This document shows, piece after piece, positions 1 through 10,640 of a stretch of DNA of 64,000 bases. The stretch is taken from the NCBI RefSeq assembly GCF_003286085.1, contig NW_020825430.1:62001-126000 (forward strand), given 5' to 3'. The position numbers and the translations under genes are program-made. Positions within the stretch are counted from its first letter, which is position 1. Each line of letters starts with the position of its first letter. The notes below the pieces were generated by a model. That model had not been told where the DNA came from, did not search any database, and saw only the letters and a program-made list of their open reading frames with translations. The stretch is from Drosophila persimilis. Lineage: Eukaryota > Arthropoda > Insecta > Diptera > Drosophilidae.

Positions 1-1545
1 TGCATCAGACTTGCTACCTTTTTTATGGGAGGAATTATAAACGATTCCTTCCAGATTGGGGGGAAGCAAGAGGAATCAATGGACAGGGTGAATAGTTTAA
101 GCAATGGTCCACACAGAGCCTCGGCGCAGTACCTGAGTACACAACCTGGAACCCCGTCTGGACCCGGTGAAAACACCGGCTTAACTAGTCGAAGATCTTG
201 AAGTAGGGAATATTCATTTAATAAGGGACTGAAAATGCCGTTCGACCTCGGTAATCCGTATGGGTACGGTTGATCAGAGTAGCGTTCCTCAGAATAGGTG
301 GTTTGGAAAAACGGGGCAAAAAGATCGGCAATTGCCTGATTATTATTTGCCGACATATTACAAAATGATAGCGAGGATGGGTGTGCGGACGTTCTACGCT
401 TACTGCTTACGAAGCAGTAAAACTGCTTAGGGTCCTGAGAAAAACGTATCCTGCAACGAGATAGGTAGTTCTTATAGCATTGAGCATTAAGAACTGAAAA
501 GTTTGACCGAGCTATTACATAACGAGAGTGAGAAGTAGGAGAACCCACTTCTTGAAATTTTTTATAAAGTCTTGATTTTAAGTTTTTTAGACTGGATAAC
601 TCTTGGGTAAACCAAGGGGGTTTTCCAGATCTAATCGGACAAGAAAGCGGGACACAAGAATAAAAAAATGTGCCAAGAGCATTGTAAAAAATGTTTGTGC
701 CTTTTGTGACATCAGTGCACAAGTACAAAGCGGACCAATCAAAATCCCTAATTAGGTTATTAAGCTTCGCAAACTCGGCTTTACGAAAGCAGCGGACACG
801 TTCAGGTAGTCTACTCGACCGATCCAATACAGTTGGTCCTATATCTAGCGACACCTCGAAAGTTGGGTGGTAGGCGTCTTCAGGTATAGTGAGTGGAAGG
901 GTTCGGGTTAACAACACTATGGTCGGATCCGATACAAAGCATAGATCAAGCAATCGACCCAAGGAATTTTTCACATGATTGACTTGAGACAGGGACAGGT
1001 CAAGCAAGCCGTCAACAAAGTCATGTCGTGACATGGGCACTAGGATACTAGACTCGTTTACCGAAGACCAAACAGTTCCTGGCAAGTTGAAGTCACCAAG
1101 AACTATCATACGATCTTTATCAGATAGCGAGGAAGAAACAGCGGTTAAAGCGGACAAGTGCTGCTCATAAATTGAAATATCCGAAGAAGGTGGGATATAC
1201 GAGCAGGTAATGAATATAGCGAAAGCGGGAAGAATCAGTTTTACACACAGGAATTCCAGTTCCTGTTGAACTTGGACTGTGAAGTGTTCTGACGTGAAGT
1301 AAGAGTCCACTGCAATTAGAACCCCTCCTGCACGTCGAGACGAACGGTCTTTCTAAAAGTTGTGTACCGACCTGCCAAAACCTCGGAACTAAGAATGTCC
1401 GGCTTTAACCAGGTTTCAGTAAACACAATAACGTGGGAAGCAAATGCAACACTATCCCGGAAAAGAATGCTGAGCTTACTACGCAAGCCTCTTACATTCT
1501 GATAGGATACTAAAAGAGAAGTTAGTTTTTTGGAAAGGTTGAAGC
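1..1545 (-). pseudogene. LINE (jockey-type) ORF2, 5' part: endonuclease and start of reverse transcriptase
   Basis: On the minus strand, pieces of one protein can be read in shifting frames. From about 1500 downward there is an endonuclease start (QNVRGLRSKL, then FTETWL). Around 1100 lies the AP-endonuclease motif GDFNLPG, preceded by a YIPPSSD segment. Near 130-170 the reverse transcriptase begins (GPDGVPG) and the protein runs off the window's left edge. EN followed by RT is the ORF2 order of jockey-superfamily non-LTR retrotransposons, in which EN nicks the target and RT copies the RNA at the nick. No single frame stays open for long and at least one indel lies near 1355, so this copy is dead. 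Its ORF1 lies upstream at 1721-2386. Assignment to the jockey group is from motif order; the exact family is not recognised. Confidence 0.75.
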
Positions 1546-1720
1546 AAGACGGGAAGTTGAGGAAGAGGAAGTTGAGGTTGAGGGTGGCACACTGGAAAGA
1601 TTTGGAAGGGATATGGGGGGCCTATTCTTCTTCTTAGCCTTAAACTCCTTCACCACCAAATGCTCCGGCCAAAATTTGGCGGAGCAAATGGTGTCAAATT
1701 GAGTTGGGGAGATGCTTATC

Positions 1721-2386
1721 TTAAACGAGGCTATCTCCCTTCACCACAGGTCTAGTACTTGTGGTGGCAATATCCGGAGGTCCGGAACGTCTATTTACTG
1801 GTGGGATCGGGATAGACGGGACAACTAGTGAACTTGCGGACACCACGGACACGGACGCTGTAGACGTACTTGGCTGCACATTCTCCGAGGCGATGAATTC
1901 GGCTACCGAATCTGCATCGTCAGCAGCTGTCGTTGCCTTTGGAGTGGCAAACGAGATCAACTGCTGCACACTTGGAGTGGTCGGAGTCAGTTTTTCGGCG
2001 GCGCACGGCTGAGTGACGGTTGGCACTTGCAGGTCCCGCGGAGTGACCTTTTTGCGCCTCGGAGACTCATTCAGCAGTTTTAAACCGCTAAACTGAGCCT
2101 CCATGGCTAGGAGCCGATCGTATTGGTTTTTGAAACCAACGGTCAGCTCCTTAAAGCCACTCCGCGTCTGCCTCATGAAAGATACCATGTCCTTCTCCAC
2201 CGCACGGCATGCCTCGCCACTGTAATGCAAGCCATTACGTTTGGCTATAGCATCACTCACGAGGCCAGAAAATCCCGCGCATTTTGCGTGGACTACGCTG
2301 TCGCAGAGCCAGCAGGGGACATTCGGCTGATCGTGAGTGATCTGCTTCTTACAGGTTTTTTTGGCGCAGACCACAGCGTATTCCAT
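1721..2386 (-). CDS. LINE ORF1 protein with PHD-like zinc finger
   Basis: A 221-residue frame from the ATG at 2386; the frame extends upstream only through a TTG, so the ATG is preferred. The N-terminus has closely spaced Cys/His residues (CAKKTCKK, CWLCDSVVHAKC, then GEAC) in the pattern of the PHD-like finger found in ORF1 of some CR1/jockey-related LINEs. A helical middle part follows, then a Ser/Thr/Pro-rich tail. ORF1 proteins of these elements bind the element RNA. The ORF2 endonuclease starts about 180 bases downstream on the same strand, which supports a LINE ORF1-ORF2 arrangement. The frame is intact although ORF2 is broken. A host PHD protein is less likely given this neighbour. Confidence 0.65.
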   Translation of the reverse strand: MEYAVVCAKKTCKKQITHDQPNVPCWLCDSVVHAKCAGFSGLVSDAIAKRNGLHYSGEACRAVEKDMVSFMRQTRSGFKELTVGFKNQYDRLLAMEAQFSGLKLLNESPRRKKVTPRDLQVPTVTQPCAAEKLTPTTPSVQQLISFATPKATTAADDADSVAEFIASENVQPSTSTASVSVVSASSLVVPSIPIPPVNRRSGPPDIATTSTRPVVKGDSLV

Positions 2387-2733
2387 TTTATATATGTATT
2401 TGCTCAAAAAAAATTTACGAAAAAAAATTAAAATTTCCAAAACAAATTGGTATCAGATTAATGTGCCAGACAGACAGACAATGTGCAGAGTGGAGAGCGG
2501 TTATAGCGAGAGCTACTAAACAGAGAGCACTATTGCTCAGAAAGTTTAAAGAGCGAGAGAGAAAGAACAGTTATTGAAGTTGAGGTGATAGCGAGAGAGT
2601 GATAAAACAACAAAAGCTACCAGACGAGAGCGGACTGCAATGCAATACTTACTCACTGCAACAACACAAACACAAGCCGACGCCGAAAAATAAAAAGTTA
2701 AATAATATTTTAACACAAATCAAAAGGCATGCA
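2387..2733 (-). other. 5' region of the LINE, cut by the gypsy insertion
   Basis: A/T-rich sequence with GAGAGA-type runs between LINE ORF1 and the left LTR of element A. It is most simply the LINE 5' UTR. It ends at TGCA (2730-2733), which is repeated after the right LTR at 10468-10471. I see no further gene here. Confidence 0.45.
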
Positions 2734-3264
2734 AGTTAACGTACCCAATTCTATTGAGCTCTTATACGAGTTGTAAACAATCTTTGGCTTTCCAAAACGA
2801 AAACAATTTCAATCTTGGGCCTCCGCCTAATTGATTTCTAAGATGTACAATCTCAAGGGCTCCCGCCGCAATCCCAATCTTTGACACTCGCCTAAATGGA
2901 AAACCAATGTTTGCCCACACCCGGCTTCTCATAAACAATCTCACTCCCGGCTTTCTGCAGATCCTGCACTTTAGGCCTTTTACAGTTCTCTCTTTGATGA
3001 CGAAATCCAATACTCGGGATGGCGAAATCAATTGAAATGCTTATAGAAAAACTATTCCCGAAAGGGATCAACGATGCAAAGATCAGAAAGTTCAAGTCAG
3101 TCTTGATCCAGCAGAGACACCGCAAAGTCTAGCTAAAAATTAAGATCGCGCAATCCCTTTGCCCGGAATTCCTTTGTGACCCTCTACTTAAATCTATATC
3201 AGTGAAGTTCGAAGTAAAATAAAAACTTTTTAAAAACACAATCCGCTACCACAGTTATTTAATT
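2734..3264 (+). repeat. 5' LTR of element A
   Basis: 531 bp, beginning AGTTAACGTACCC and ending TTTAATT. A TCAGTG initiator-like sequence is at about 3199 and an AATAAA signal at 3218-3223, followed by a short U5. It is nearly identical to the right LTR at 9936, with a few substitutions, so insertion was fairly recent despite the internal damage. Confidence 0.92.
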
Positions 3265-3281
3265 GGCGCCCAACGTGGGGC
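3264..3281 (+). promoter_or_regulatory. Primer-binding site (tRNA-Lys type) of element A
   Basis: TGGCGCCCAACGTGGGGC starts at the last base of the 5' LTR. This is the gypsy-type site thought to pair with the 3' end of a lysine tRNA and prime minus-strand DNA synthesis. The second errantivirus in the window uses a different primer (see 52291). Confidence 0.85.
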
Positions 3282-3886
3282 GACGTTGTATAAAAAGCAC
3301 CGAATAATAAAAGTGTTGCGTCGTGCCGAAACCCGAAGGACAATTAATTAATGGAATAAATCCTTCAATTATTAAAAACGCGGAGTGACTGTGAGATATA
3401 AGATAAGAAAAAGTGAGATAAAAAGGAAACAAACCGGAGCTTAGAGTGTGCAAAAATAAATACAATATACAATACAAATACAAATACAATACAAAATACA
3501 AATAAATACAAAAGCTAATCAAGATAATTCAAAAATACAAAAAACCCAAAAAAACCAAAGTTTTTAAACAAAACCAACCAAAACAAAACACAAAGAAAGT
3601 GAAACTATCAGCTAAACCAAAGAAGGAAGACCCCCAGAAGACCCAGTTAAACAAAGAAATTTAAGAAGGAATACCCGTTCGAAGACCTATCAGCCAAATC
3701 AAGAAGGAAGACCCGTTCGAAGATCTGTCAGCCAAACTAAGAAGGACGACCCCTACCGGATAGTTCGCGAGCAAAAGTTGTATTAATAAATATATAAGTT
3801 CAATTAGGTTATATTAGATTATAAAAACAAACATATAAGAAAAATTAAAGGTGGATCAACTAACTTTAGATTTTGAAAAACTAAAA
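3282..3886 (+). other. A-rich untranslated leader of element A
   Basis: About 600 bases with no credible gene. It contains a simple ATACAAATACAATAC-type repeat (about 3455-3515) and repeated purine-rich blocks (GAAGGAAGACCC, about 3620-3750). Leaders of gypsy elements can hold regulatory or insulator sequence; I see no clear cluster of Su(Hw) sites here. Confidence 0.6.
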
Positions 3887-5104
3887 ATGATTAACTCTCA
3901 AACAAGGACCGATCTCACAGCAGATCTGGTCAAACAATTGATAGCACTTCAAATTTCACAAGTACAAGAGCAAATTGTAAATTTAAAACAACAAATAGAA
4001 ACTAAATCCGATCAGGTATCAGATTATCAGGCAGAAACAATAGACGAGACAATAAAAGATGACACCACATTAAAGGTAATAGAATCCCTACCAATTTTCA
4101 ATGGTGGATTAAACCAATACGTAGGATGGAGGGAAGCTGCAGAAACTGCAGTGAAGTTATATAAGAAAGGAAGTAAGCAATATTATATTGCATTAACAAT
4201 TTTGAGAAACAAAATAAAAGGACCAGCACATGACGCACTGACCAACCACGGGGCAGTTTTAAATTTTGATGCCATACTTTCACGACTTGACTTTGTTTAC
4301 AGTGACAAGAGACCAATTTACATAATAGAACAGGAGTTAAGCGTTCTCCGACAAGGGAACCTTTCAATTATAGATTTCTATAACGAGGTTAACAAGAAAA
4401 TGACCTTGCTAATAAATAAGACAATAATGACTCACGGAAAGGACAGTGAAATCACCAAAGAATCAAATAAAAAAATTAGAGACAATGCCTTACGCATTTT
4501 TGTCACTGGCCTAAACGGCGGCATTGCAGAAATCCTATTTTCATTGAATCCCCCAGATTTACCGAATGCCTTGGCAAAGGTACAGGAATTGCAATCTAAT
4601 AACATTCGGCCCCAATTTGCCTACCAATGCAGCGGCCCCAGAAATTCAGGGAATAATAATTACAATACCTTAAGATTCAACCAACGACAACCTAGGACTA
4701 ATAGTTCACCATTCGACCAAAAAAAGGATTTTCAGAGGAATAACATGTCATGGGGACAACCCTATTTCTTGGGTAGTAGACAACAAAATCAGGCCCCGGA
4801 ACCAATGGATGTAGACGAATCGATACAAATCCAGAACCGACAGAACAGCAATCAATTCAGGGGAAATAATAATAATAATAATATTAGAAATTATCGGGAG
4901 AATACTAATGGTTATTATAGGAGAAATAATAAAAATTATAACCAAGCTCAGCATTTTAGGGCAAACGTAGTACCGAATAATCAGTCTAACGCAAATCAAG
5001 CGCAGAAACGAAAGCCAAATGAAACGTCGGAACAACCGGCTACTAAAGCAATGCGGATAAATAACATTGAGGAGGACCATTTTTTAGATCAGCCCCCGAA
5101 GTAG
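3887..5104 (+). CDS. gag: Gag of element A
   Basis: A 405-residue frame from the ATG at 3887; the frame also extends 12 codons upstream to a GTG at 3851, but no upstream ATG exists before a stop. The first half is helical and resembles the capsid part of errantivirus Gag. The last 130 residues are rich in Asn, Gln and Arg (runs of Asn around 4866-4885) and no CCHC zinc knuckle is visible, which is normal for the gypsy/17.6/297 group. The C-terminus ...NIEEDHFLDQPPK shares its IEEDH motif with the Gag at 52412. Gag would form the particle that packages the element RNA. The frame is intact. Pol follows in the -1 frame through the slippery site at 5080. Confidence 0.88.
   Translation: MINSQTRTDLTADLVKQLIALQISQVQEQIVNLKQQIETKSDQVSDYQAETIDETIKDDTTLKVIESLPIFNGGLNQYVGWREAAETAVKLYKKGSKQYYIALTILRNKIKGPAHDALTNHGAVLNFDAILSRLDFVYSDKRPIYIIEQELSVLRQGNLSIIDFYNEVNKKMTLLINKTIMTHGKDSEITKESNKKIRDNALRIFVTGLNGGIAEILFSLNPPDLPNALAKVQELQSNNIRPQFAYQCSGPRNSGNNNYNTLRFNQRQPRTNSSPFDQKKDFQRNNMSWGQPYFLGSRQQNQAPEPMDVDESIQIQNRQNSNQFRGNNNNNNIRNYRENTNGYYRRNNKNYNQAQHFRANVVPNNQSNANQAQKRKPNETSEQPATKAMRINNIEEDHFLDQPPK
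5080..5086 (+). promoter_or_regulatory. Programmed -1 frameshift site TTTTTTA
   Basis: The heptamer T TTT TTA sits in the correct phase: gag reads CAT TTT TTA GAT and, after a -1 slip, translation continues AGA TCA GCC into the pol frame, which is open to the protease motif IDTGATS. The gag stop is 16 bases downstream. This matches the XXXYYYZ rule for retroviral -1 frameshifting. Use by this copy is inferred. Confidence 0.8.
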
Positions 5105-5862
5105 GACTGGCCTACTTAAAAAGAGTAGATAAAAAAATAAACAGAGAATTAAAAGTTTTGATAGATACGGGAGCAACTTCCTGTTATATAAAAAAAGGAG
5201 TTTACGAAAATAAAAAAGAATTATCAATTTATAAGAAAGTTGCTACAGTGAATGGGTTTTCAATAATTAAATATTTCCATAACATAACTATTTTCAACAC
5301 AAAACAAGTGTTTTACGAAATAGATGGAATGGAGGCAGATTTACTAATAGGATTTAACCTATTAAAGAAAATCGGAGCTGTTATTGATACAGGAAAGGGG
5401 ACTTTAAGTTATAAAGACAATGAGGAGAAACTTCTATATGACGAGGTCCTTTCTTTAAACAAATTAACCTTTATAGAAGGAAAAACCATCCTTCCGTTGA
5501 AGGAATATATAATAAAAAAATATTTTGAAGAAGAAAAAGAAATGAAAAGTGATTCGTTAAAGGTAGAAGGAAGTTTATATAGCTTGGGATCAAAAAATCC
5601 TGAGCACGCCGACGAAGAATTATCCGTCAATAGTTTGGGATTCAAATATCCTGAACCCGCCGTCGTTGAATTATCCGACATCCAAAGTTTTAATAGTTTG
5701 GGATTAAAATATCCTGAGCACGCCGTCGTTGAATTATCCGACACTAAAAGTTCGAATAGTTTGGGATTAACGAATCCTGAACACGCCGTCGTTGATTTAT
5801 CCGACAATGAACAATTTAAAAGTTTGGGAAATATCCGACATTCAAAGTTATGCAAATTCTGA
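5086..5862 (+). pseudogene. pol: Pol N-terminus of element A: aspartic protease plus repeat linker
   Basis: The -1 frame opened by the slippery site. The retropepsin active site VLIDTGATS is at about 5150-5176 and a second conserved block ADLLIGFNLLKKIGA at about 5335-5375. The protease would cut Gag-Pol. After the protease comes a linker built of 63-bp repeats (5570-5832). The frame stops at 5862 while RT continues in another frame from about 5830, so a frameshift at the end of the repeats separates PR from RT. Repeat slippage is the likely cause. Confidence 0.8.
5570..5832 (+). repeat. 63-bp in-frame tandem repeats between protease and RT
   Basis: Three full 21-codon units plus a shortened first unit and a partial last one. 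Each encodes a variant of NSLGLKYPEHAVVELSD with four changing residues at the end. The repeats are coding, diverged and acidic. None of the other copies in this window includes this part of the element, so I cannot tell whether the repeat number is fixed. Confidence 0.85.
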
Positions 5863-7089
5863 ATTGAAAAAAATGAAATTGTATAACACAATAACCTACA
5901 AAGAGGACAATTTAGAAAATCTCAGAGAGAAAATGGTATCTATCATCGAAGAAGACCATGCCAATATAAATTTACAGTTACCGTTCAGAACGGATATAAA
6001 AGGAGAGATTAACACTGAACATGATAGACCGGTATATGGCAAGCAGTATCCATACGCTTATTCGGTTAACGATTTCGTTAATAACGAAATAAGTAAAATG
6101 TTAGAAGAAGGCATAATCAGACCTAGTAAAAGCCCATATAATTCACCGGTAATAGTAGTACCAAAGAAGGGAGTAAATGAGGACGGAACTCCTAAACATA
6201 GATTAGTAATAGAATTTAAGAAACTTAATGAAAACACCATACCGGATAGATACCCTATGCAAGATCCTTCAGTAATCCTTGCCAATTTAGGTAAGGCAAA
6301 GTATTTCTCGGCCATTGATTTAGAGTCAGGTTTCTATCAGATTTTAATGAGGGAATCAGATATTGAAAAAACATCTTTTTCCATAAATAACGGCAAATAT
6401 GAATTTCTAAGAATGCCTATGGGATTGACGAACGCTCCCAGAATTTTCCAAAGGGCAATGGACGATATACTTAGAGAACAAGTTGGGAAAACTTGTCACG
6501 TCTATATGGACGATATAATAATATTTTCAAAAACTATAGAACAACATTATAAAGATCTAATTTATATAATACAGATATTGCAAAACGCTAACATGAAAAT
6601 TTCCCTAGAAAAGTCTAAATTCTTTCAATTGGAAACCAAATTTCTGGGATACATTGTTTCCCAAAATATCATTAAAACAGATCCAGACAAAATCTCCGCA
6701 ATACAAAACTATCCAATTCCTAAAAATATCAGAGAGCTACGTAGCTTCTTAGGACTAACAGGGTATTACAGAAAATTTGGCCGAAATTATGCCACAATTG
6801 CCAAACCATTAACAAAATATCTGAGTGGAGTAAATGGGAAAGTTTCACGAAGGGCATCCAAGAAAACATTAATACAACTGGATGAAGCAGCAATTGGAGC
6901 ATTTAATAATTTAAAGGACAGTTTAATAGCACATATTGAATTAGTACAACCAGATTACAATAAAAAATTCACATTAACCACAGATGCATCGGACATAGCA
7001 ATAGGTGCAGTTTTGTCGCAAGATGGGAATCCCATAACATTTATTTCTAAAACTTTAAGTAAAACCAAAGACTATACAATACCGGAGTG
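5830..7089 (+). pseudogene. pol: Reverse transcriptase and partial RNase H of element A
   Basis: An open frame of about 420 codons. RT blocks in order: PYNSPVIVVPKK (about 6135), RLVIEFKKLN, SAIDLESGFYQI (about 6308), FLRMPMGLTNAP (about 6405), and the catalytic YMDDII at about 6505. The thumb/connection has the FLGLTGYYRKF motif. RNase H begins at FTLTTDASDIAIGAVLSQ (about 6970) and is then cut short: compared with the array copy at 37850 about 90 bases are missing near 7070, after which the frame reaches a stop at 7087. Normally RT/RNase H copies the RNA into DNA in the particle. This copy cannot make a complete RNase H. Confidence 0.88.
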
Positions 7090-8423
7090 AGTGGAATTGA
7101 AATACATACAGATCACCAACCTTTGTCCTTTGCAATGTCGCAAAAAAATCCAAATGTTGAAATGAAACGTTGGTATTACTTCATAGAAAGTTTTACACCA
7201 AAAATCATTTATAAGCCAGGCTCAACTAACGTAGTAGCGGACGTAGTGATGTCGACCAGACAGAATCAGAATCAGACATAAATACTCAGCATTCAGCAGA
7301 GAGTAGTTTTGAAAACGTCATTCAAGAGACTAGCAAGCCTCTAAACCAATTTAAACAACAGCTACTATTAGCGCAAGGGAGATTCACAGTTCATGAGTTA
7401 GTAAGAGTTTATGAAAATACCCGATATATTATTGAATTTGATACGGTAGACAATCTGCTAATCATTTTAAAAGAATTTATTCAGCCTCACTTAACCACAG
7501 GAATACACTGCACTTTAGAAGATTTATACCTTATCCAAAATAAGCTAAAGGAAAACTTCATAAATAAATTTCTCTTCACGAGAAAGTTCCTCCAAGATGT
7601 AGTAAATTCAGAAGATAAAGCTATAATTATAGAAGAAACACATTGCAGAGCCCATAGAGGACTAGATGAAAATTACAAACAAATAACTAAGCTGTATTAT
7701 TGGCCAAACCTGCACAAAAAATTAAAAGAATATATAAAAAATTGTGAGATCTGTAACAAAAACAAATATCACAGACACCCTGTAAAAATTCCAATTGGGG
7801 AAGCTCCCATTCCAGCAAAAGAAGGAGATCAATTACACTTAGACATATACTATGCCCAAAACCTAACATTCATAACTTGTATAGATTCTTATTCCAAATA
7901 CTTGGTGGTCAAGGAAATTCAAAGTAAATTAAACATTGAAAATAAGGTAATGGAAATTTTGCAACACTTTCCGTTAGCAACATCATTAATGACTGACAAC
8001 GAACCAAGCTTTACTTCAGCACAATTTAGATCATTCATACAAAGAAGTAACTTAACTATTTATTATGCTGATCCCAGACACAGCACCTCAAATGGTCAGG
8101 TAGAAAGGGTACATTCCACACTAACAGAAATAGCGCGGTGCATCAAGGATGAATTAAATCTAACAGATTATTCAGAAATAATAATAAGGGCGGCACTGAA
8201 ATATAACCTGACGATACATTCAACGACCAATCAAATGCCATATGACATATTGTATAACAAAATAGAACACAAACATAATCCAATATTACTTAAGGAAGCT
8301 CAGACCAAAATGCTTAAGCTACATAACAAAGATAGAAGAAAAAAAGATTATAAAATAGGAGAAGTAGTTTATGAAATGAAATTCGGGGAAAGAAATAAAC
8401 TTCAATCCCGATACAAAAAGTAG
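7090..8423 (+). pseudogene. pol: Integrase part of pol, element A (out of frame, early stop)
   Basis: After the RNase H deletion a short frame continues to 7281. A second deletion of about 34 bases near 7240 then moves reading into the frame that stays open from about 7254 to 8423. That frame holds the integrase HHCC zinc-binding block (HCRAH...CEICNKN, about 7640-7760) and the catalytic D, D and E residues in HLDIYYAQ, MTDNEPSF and NGQVERVH (about 7840-8110). Compared with the array copy the frame ends early: a stop at 8421-8423 replaces a glutamine codon, removing the basic C-terminal tail. Integrase would insert the element at a TGCA target. Confidence 0.85.
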
Positions 8424-8520
8424 GTAGTTAAGGAAAATCGACCGAATAAAATTATAATCAACAATAGAAACAGAATTATACATAAAGATAACATCAAATA
8501 TTAAATATTTTTTCCAGAAA

Positions 8521-9925
8521 ATGTATGCGAATATACTAATACTGACTTTTGTTATATTGACGACTTCGGAAGTAATACGCATAGTGACTATCTATTGCTC
8601 AAAGACGACAGAGACGTTTACACTTATGAAACATACGCTGAACTTTTCCATATTACTAATTTGAGTTTTTATAGAGAGATAATTGATAAAGAATCCAAAT
8701 ATGTCAACAAATCAATTAATTCAGACGATGAGTGGGAAATATCAATGGACTTAAGTCTATTAAAATTAATGATTTCAGAATTAGTTCCAAAACGGAATGA
8801 AAGGCGAATTAATGAATTAGGTACCATTTGGAAATGGATAGCAGGCAGCCCTGATCATGACGACTTTTTGAAAATACAAAATAAAGTAAATGAATTAACT
8901 GAAAATAATAATAAACAATTTGTAATAAATTCCAAATTTTTTAAAGAAATTGAATTGCTATCAAATTCATTAAAAAATGTCATCTTCAATGAAGAAACGA
9001 TACTGAGAAAGCATCGTTTAAAATTAATAACTTTTGACCTACTAAATTTAGTTCATACCATAACCCTCTTAAAAGTAAACATTTTCAATACAAAAATTTT
9101 AAATAAAAACGAAATAGAGGACATTTATAAGCATGAAAAACATCCTGTTGAACTGTCTGATCTGCTGGACATTGCAACGGTTAAAATAATTCGAAATGCA
9201 GATTTAATAATCATTTACATAAAATATCCTCAAATTAAAGATATTTGCAAGTTTTACCATGCAAGAGCCATCTCACAAAATGATGGAATGTTAGTTAAGT
9301 TTGTGAATGTAAGGAGAAATACTATTTAATGAATAATTTTAAAAGTGAAACTTTTAACAATTACGCACAAATAAATTTAAAGAATACCTGTTTCAGTAAT
9401 TTACTTAATGGCTTTAAAGCCAACTGCACTTAAAAAAGGGGAAAAAACAAAGAAATAGACATCATTCAGGATGGTGCCATATTAGTTTCAGGCAAAAATA
9501 TCGTAGACAATACTACTTTGTTAGGATCGTATCTCCTTATATTCAACAACACAATTGTAATAAATAATATAACCCACATAAATGATAAGGGTAAAATTCT
9601 AAGATATATATCGCATCATAGATATAGCGATTTTGAATTAGTTGATTATATACAATCGAATGATAAGCAATTTTCTTTTGATAATGTTAATATTTTAAAT
9701 CCCCTTATAACATTAGGTAATACGGCCTTACCATTAACAACATTATTTTTAATCATTTTGATATTGATAATGTTATTTTACTTCGGCTATAAATTAACCA
9801 AATTTGTACTTATTAAATCAATAAGAATACCGTCAGAAGAAATAGTGGAAAGCAACATTCAAATACTGTCAGAAGAAATTAGAGCTCTATCAGAACTTCA
9901 AAATGTATCGGGACGAAACATTTAA
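8521..9925 (+). pseudogene. env: Env-like gene of element A (broken)
   Basis: Starts at ATG 8521 with a hydrophobic signal-like N-terminus, but relative to the array copies it lacks 7 bases after about 8568 and 11 bases near 9297, each shifting the frame; an in-frame stop-like change also occurs near 9430. The remaining segments are open at 8595-9329 and 9518-9925. They include the RxxR furin-type site followed by the fusion-peptide-like GTIWKWIAGSPDHDD segment and a C-terminal membrane span. Errantivirus Env proteins are related to baculovirus F fusion proteins. This copy cannot encode a full protein. The same two deletions are present in element C. Confidence 0.85.
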
Positions 9926-9935
9926 GAATGGGGGG

Positions 9936-10467
9936 AGTTAACGTACCCAATTCTATTGAGCTCTTATACGAGTTGTAAACAATCTTTGGCTTTCCAAAAC
10001 GAAAACAATTTCAATCTTGGGCCTCCGCCTAATTGATTTCTAAGATGTACAATCTCAAGGGCTCCCGCCGCAATCCCAATCTTTGACACTCGCCTAAATG
10101 GAAAACCAATGTTTGCCCACACCCGGCTTCTCATAAACAATCTCACTCCCGGCTTTCTGCAGATCCTGCACTTTAGGCCTTTTACAGTTCTCTTTTTGGA
10201 TGACGAAATCCAATACTCGGGATGGCGAAATCAATTGAAATGTTTATAGAAAAACTATTCCCGAAAGGGATCAACGATGCAAAGATCAGAAAGTTCAAGT
10301 CAGTCTTGATCCAGCAGCGACACCGCAAAGTCTAGCTAACAATTAAGATCGCGCAATCCCTTTGCCCGGAATTCCTTTGTGACCCTCTACTTAAATCTAT
10401 ATCAGTGAAGTTCGAAGTAAAATAAAAACTTTTTAAAAACACAATCCGCTACCGCAGTTATTTAATT
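9936..10467 (+). repeat. 3' LTR of element A
   Basis: 532 bp, AGTTAAC...TTTAATT, directly after the polypurine tract AATGGGGGG (9928-9935). It carries the polyadenylation signal AATAAA near 10421 and is followed by the target duplication TGCA at 10468-10471. Confidence 0.92.
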
Positions 10468-10640
10468 TGCACTCGCGTAATAGAATTGGTTTCCAGATTG
10501 TTGTCTGGTTAGGAAGTATAATTAGAATTTAGTTAGGAAAACACCGGCTGTTTATTCAAAACAAAAGGAAAAAATGCGGAGCGCAAAACAAAAACACGTC
10601 TGATCACTACGAAAGAGAACGGAGTTGCCAGCTAAATGCC
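10468..10640. other. Short unassigned segment right of element A
   Basis: Continuation of the DNA into which element A inserted. No coding sequence is recognised. It may be part of the LINE flank or of the following Ty3/gypsy remnant. Confidence 0.4.

Larger units (their letters stand above)
2734..10467 (+). mobile_element. Gypsy-like errantivirus, element A (full length, defective)
   Basis: A complete Ty3/gypsy-type provirus of 7.7 kb: 531/532-bp LTRs (2734-3264 and 9936-10467), a TGGCGCCCAAC primer-binding site, gag, pol (PR-RT-RNase H-IN) and env, a polypurine tract AATGGGGGG before the right LTR, and a 4-bp target duplication TGCA on each side. AGTTAAC...AATT LTR ends, env in third position and the primer site match the gypsy lineage of Drosophila errantiviruses. 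Pol and env carry several lesions (frameshift near 5830, deletions near 7070 and 7240, stop at 8421, deletions in env), so the copy is not autonomous. Elements C (minus strand) and the tandem array at 36-45 kb belong to the same family. Confidence 0.93.

Noticed and set aside
3282..3886. A gypsy-type insulator in the leader of element A
   Set aside because: No clear cluster of Su(Hw)-type sites was visible; only simple A-rich repeats.
5409..5891. Minus-strand frame of 160 codons across the 63-bp repeats
   Set aside because: Antisense shadow of the repeated pol linker; tandem repeats whose unit is a multiple of three keep several frames open.
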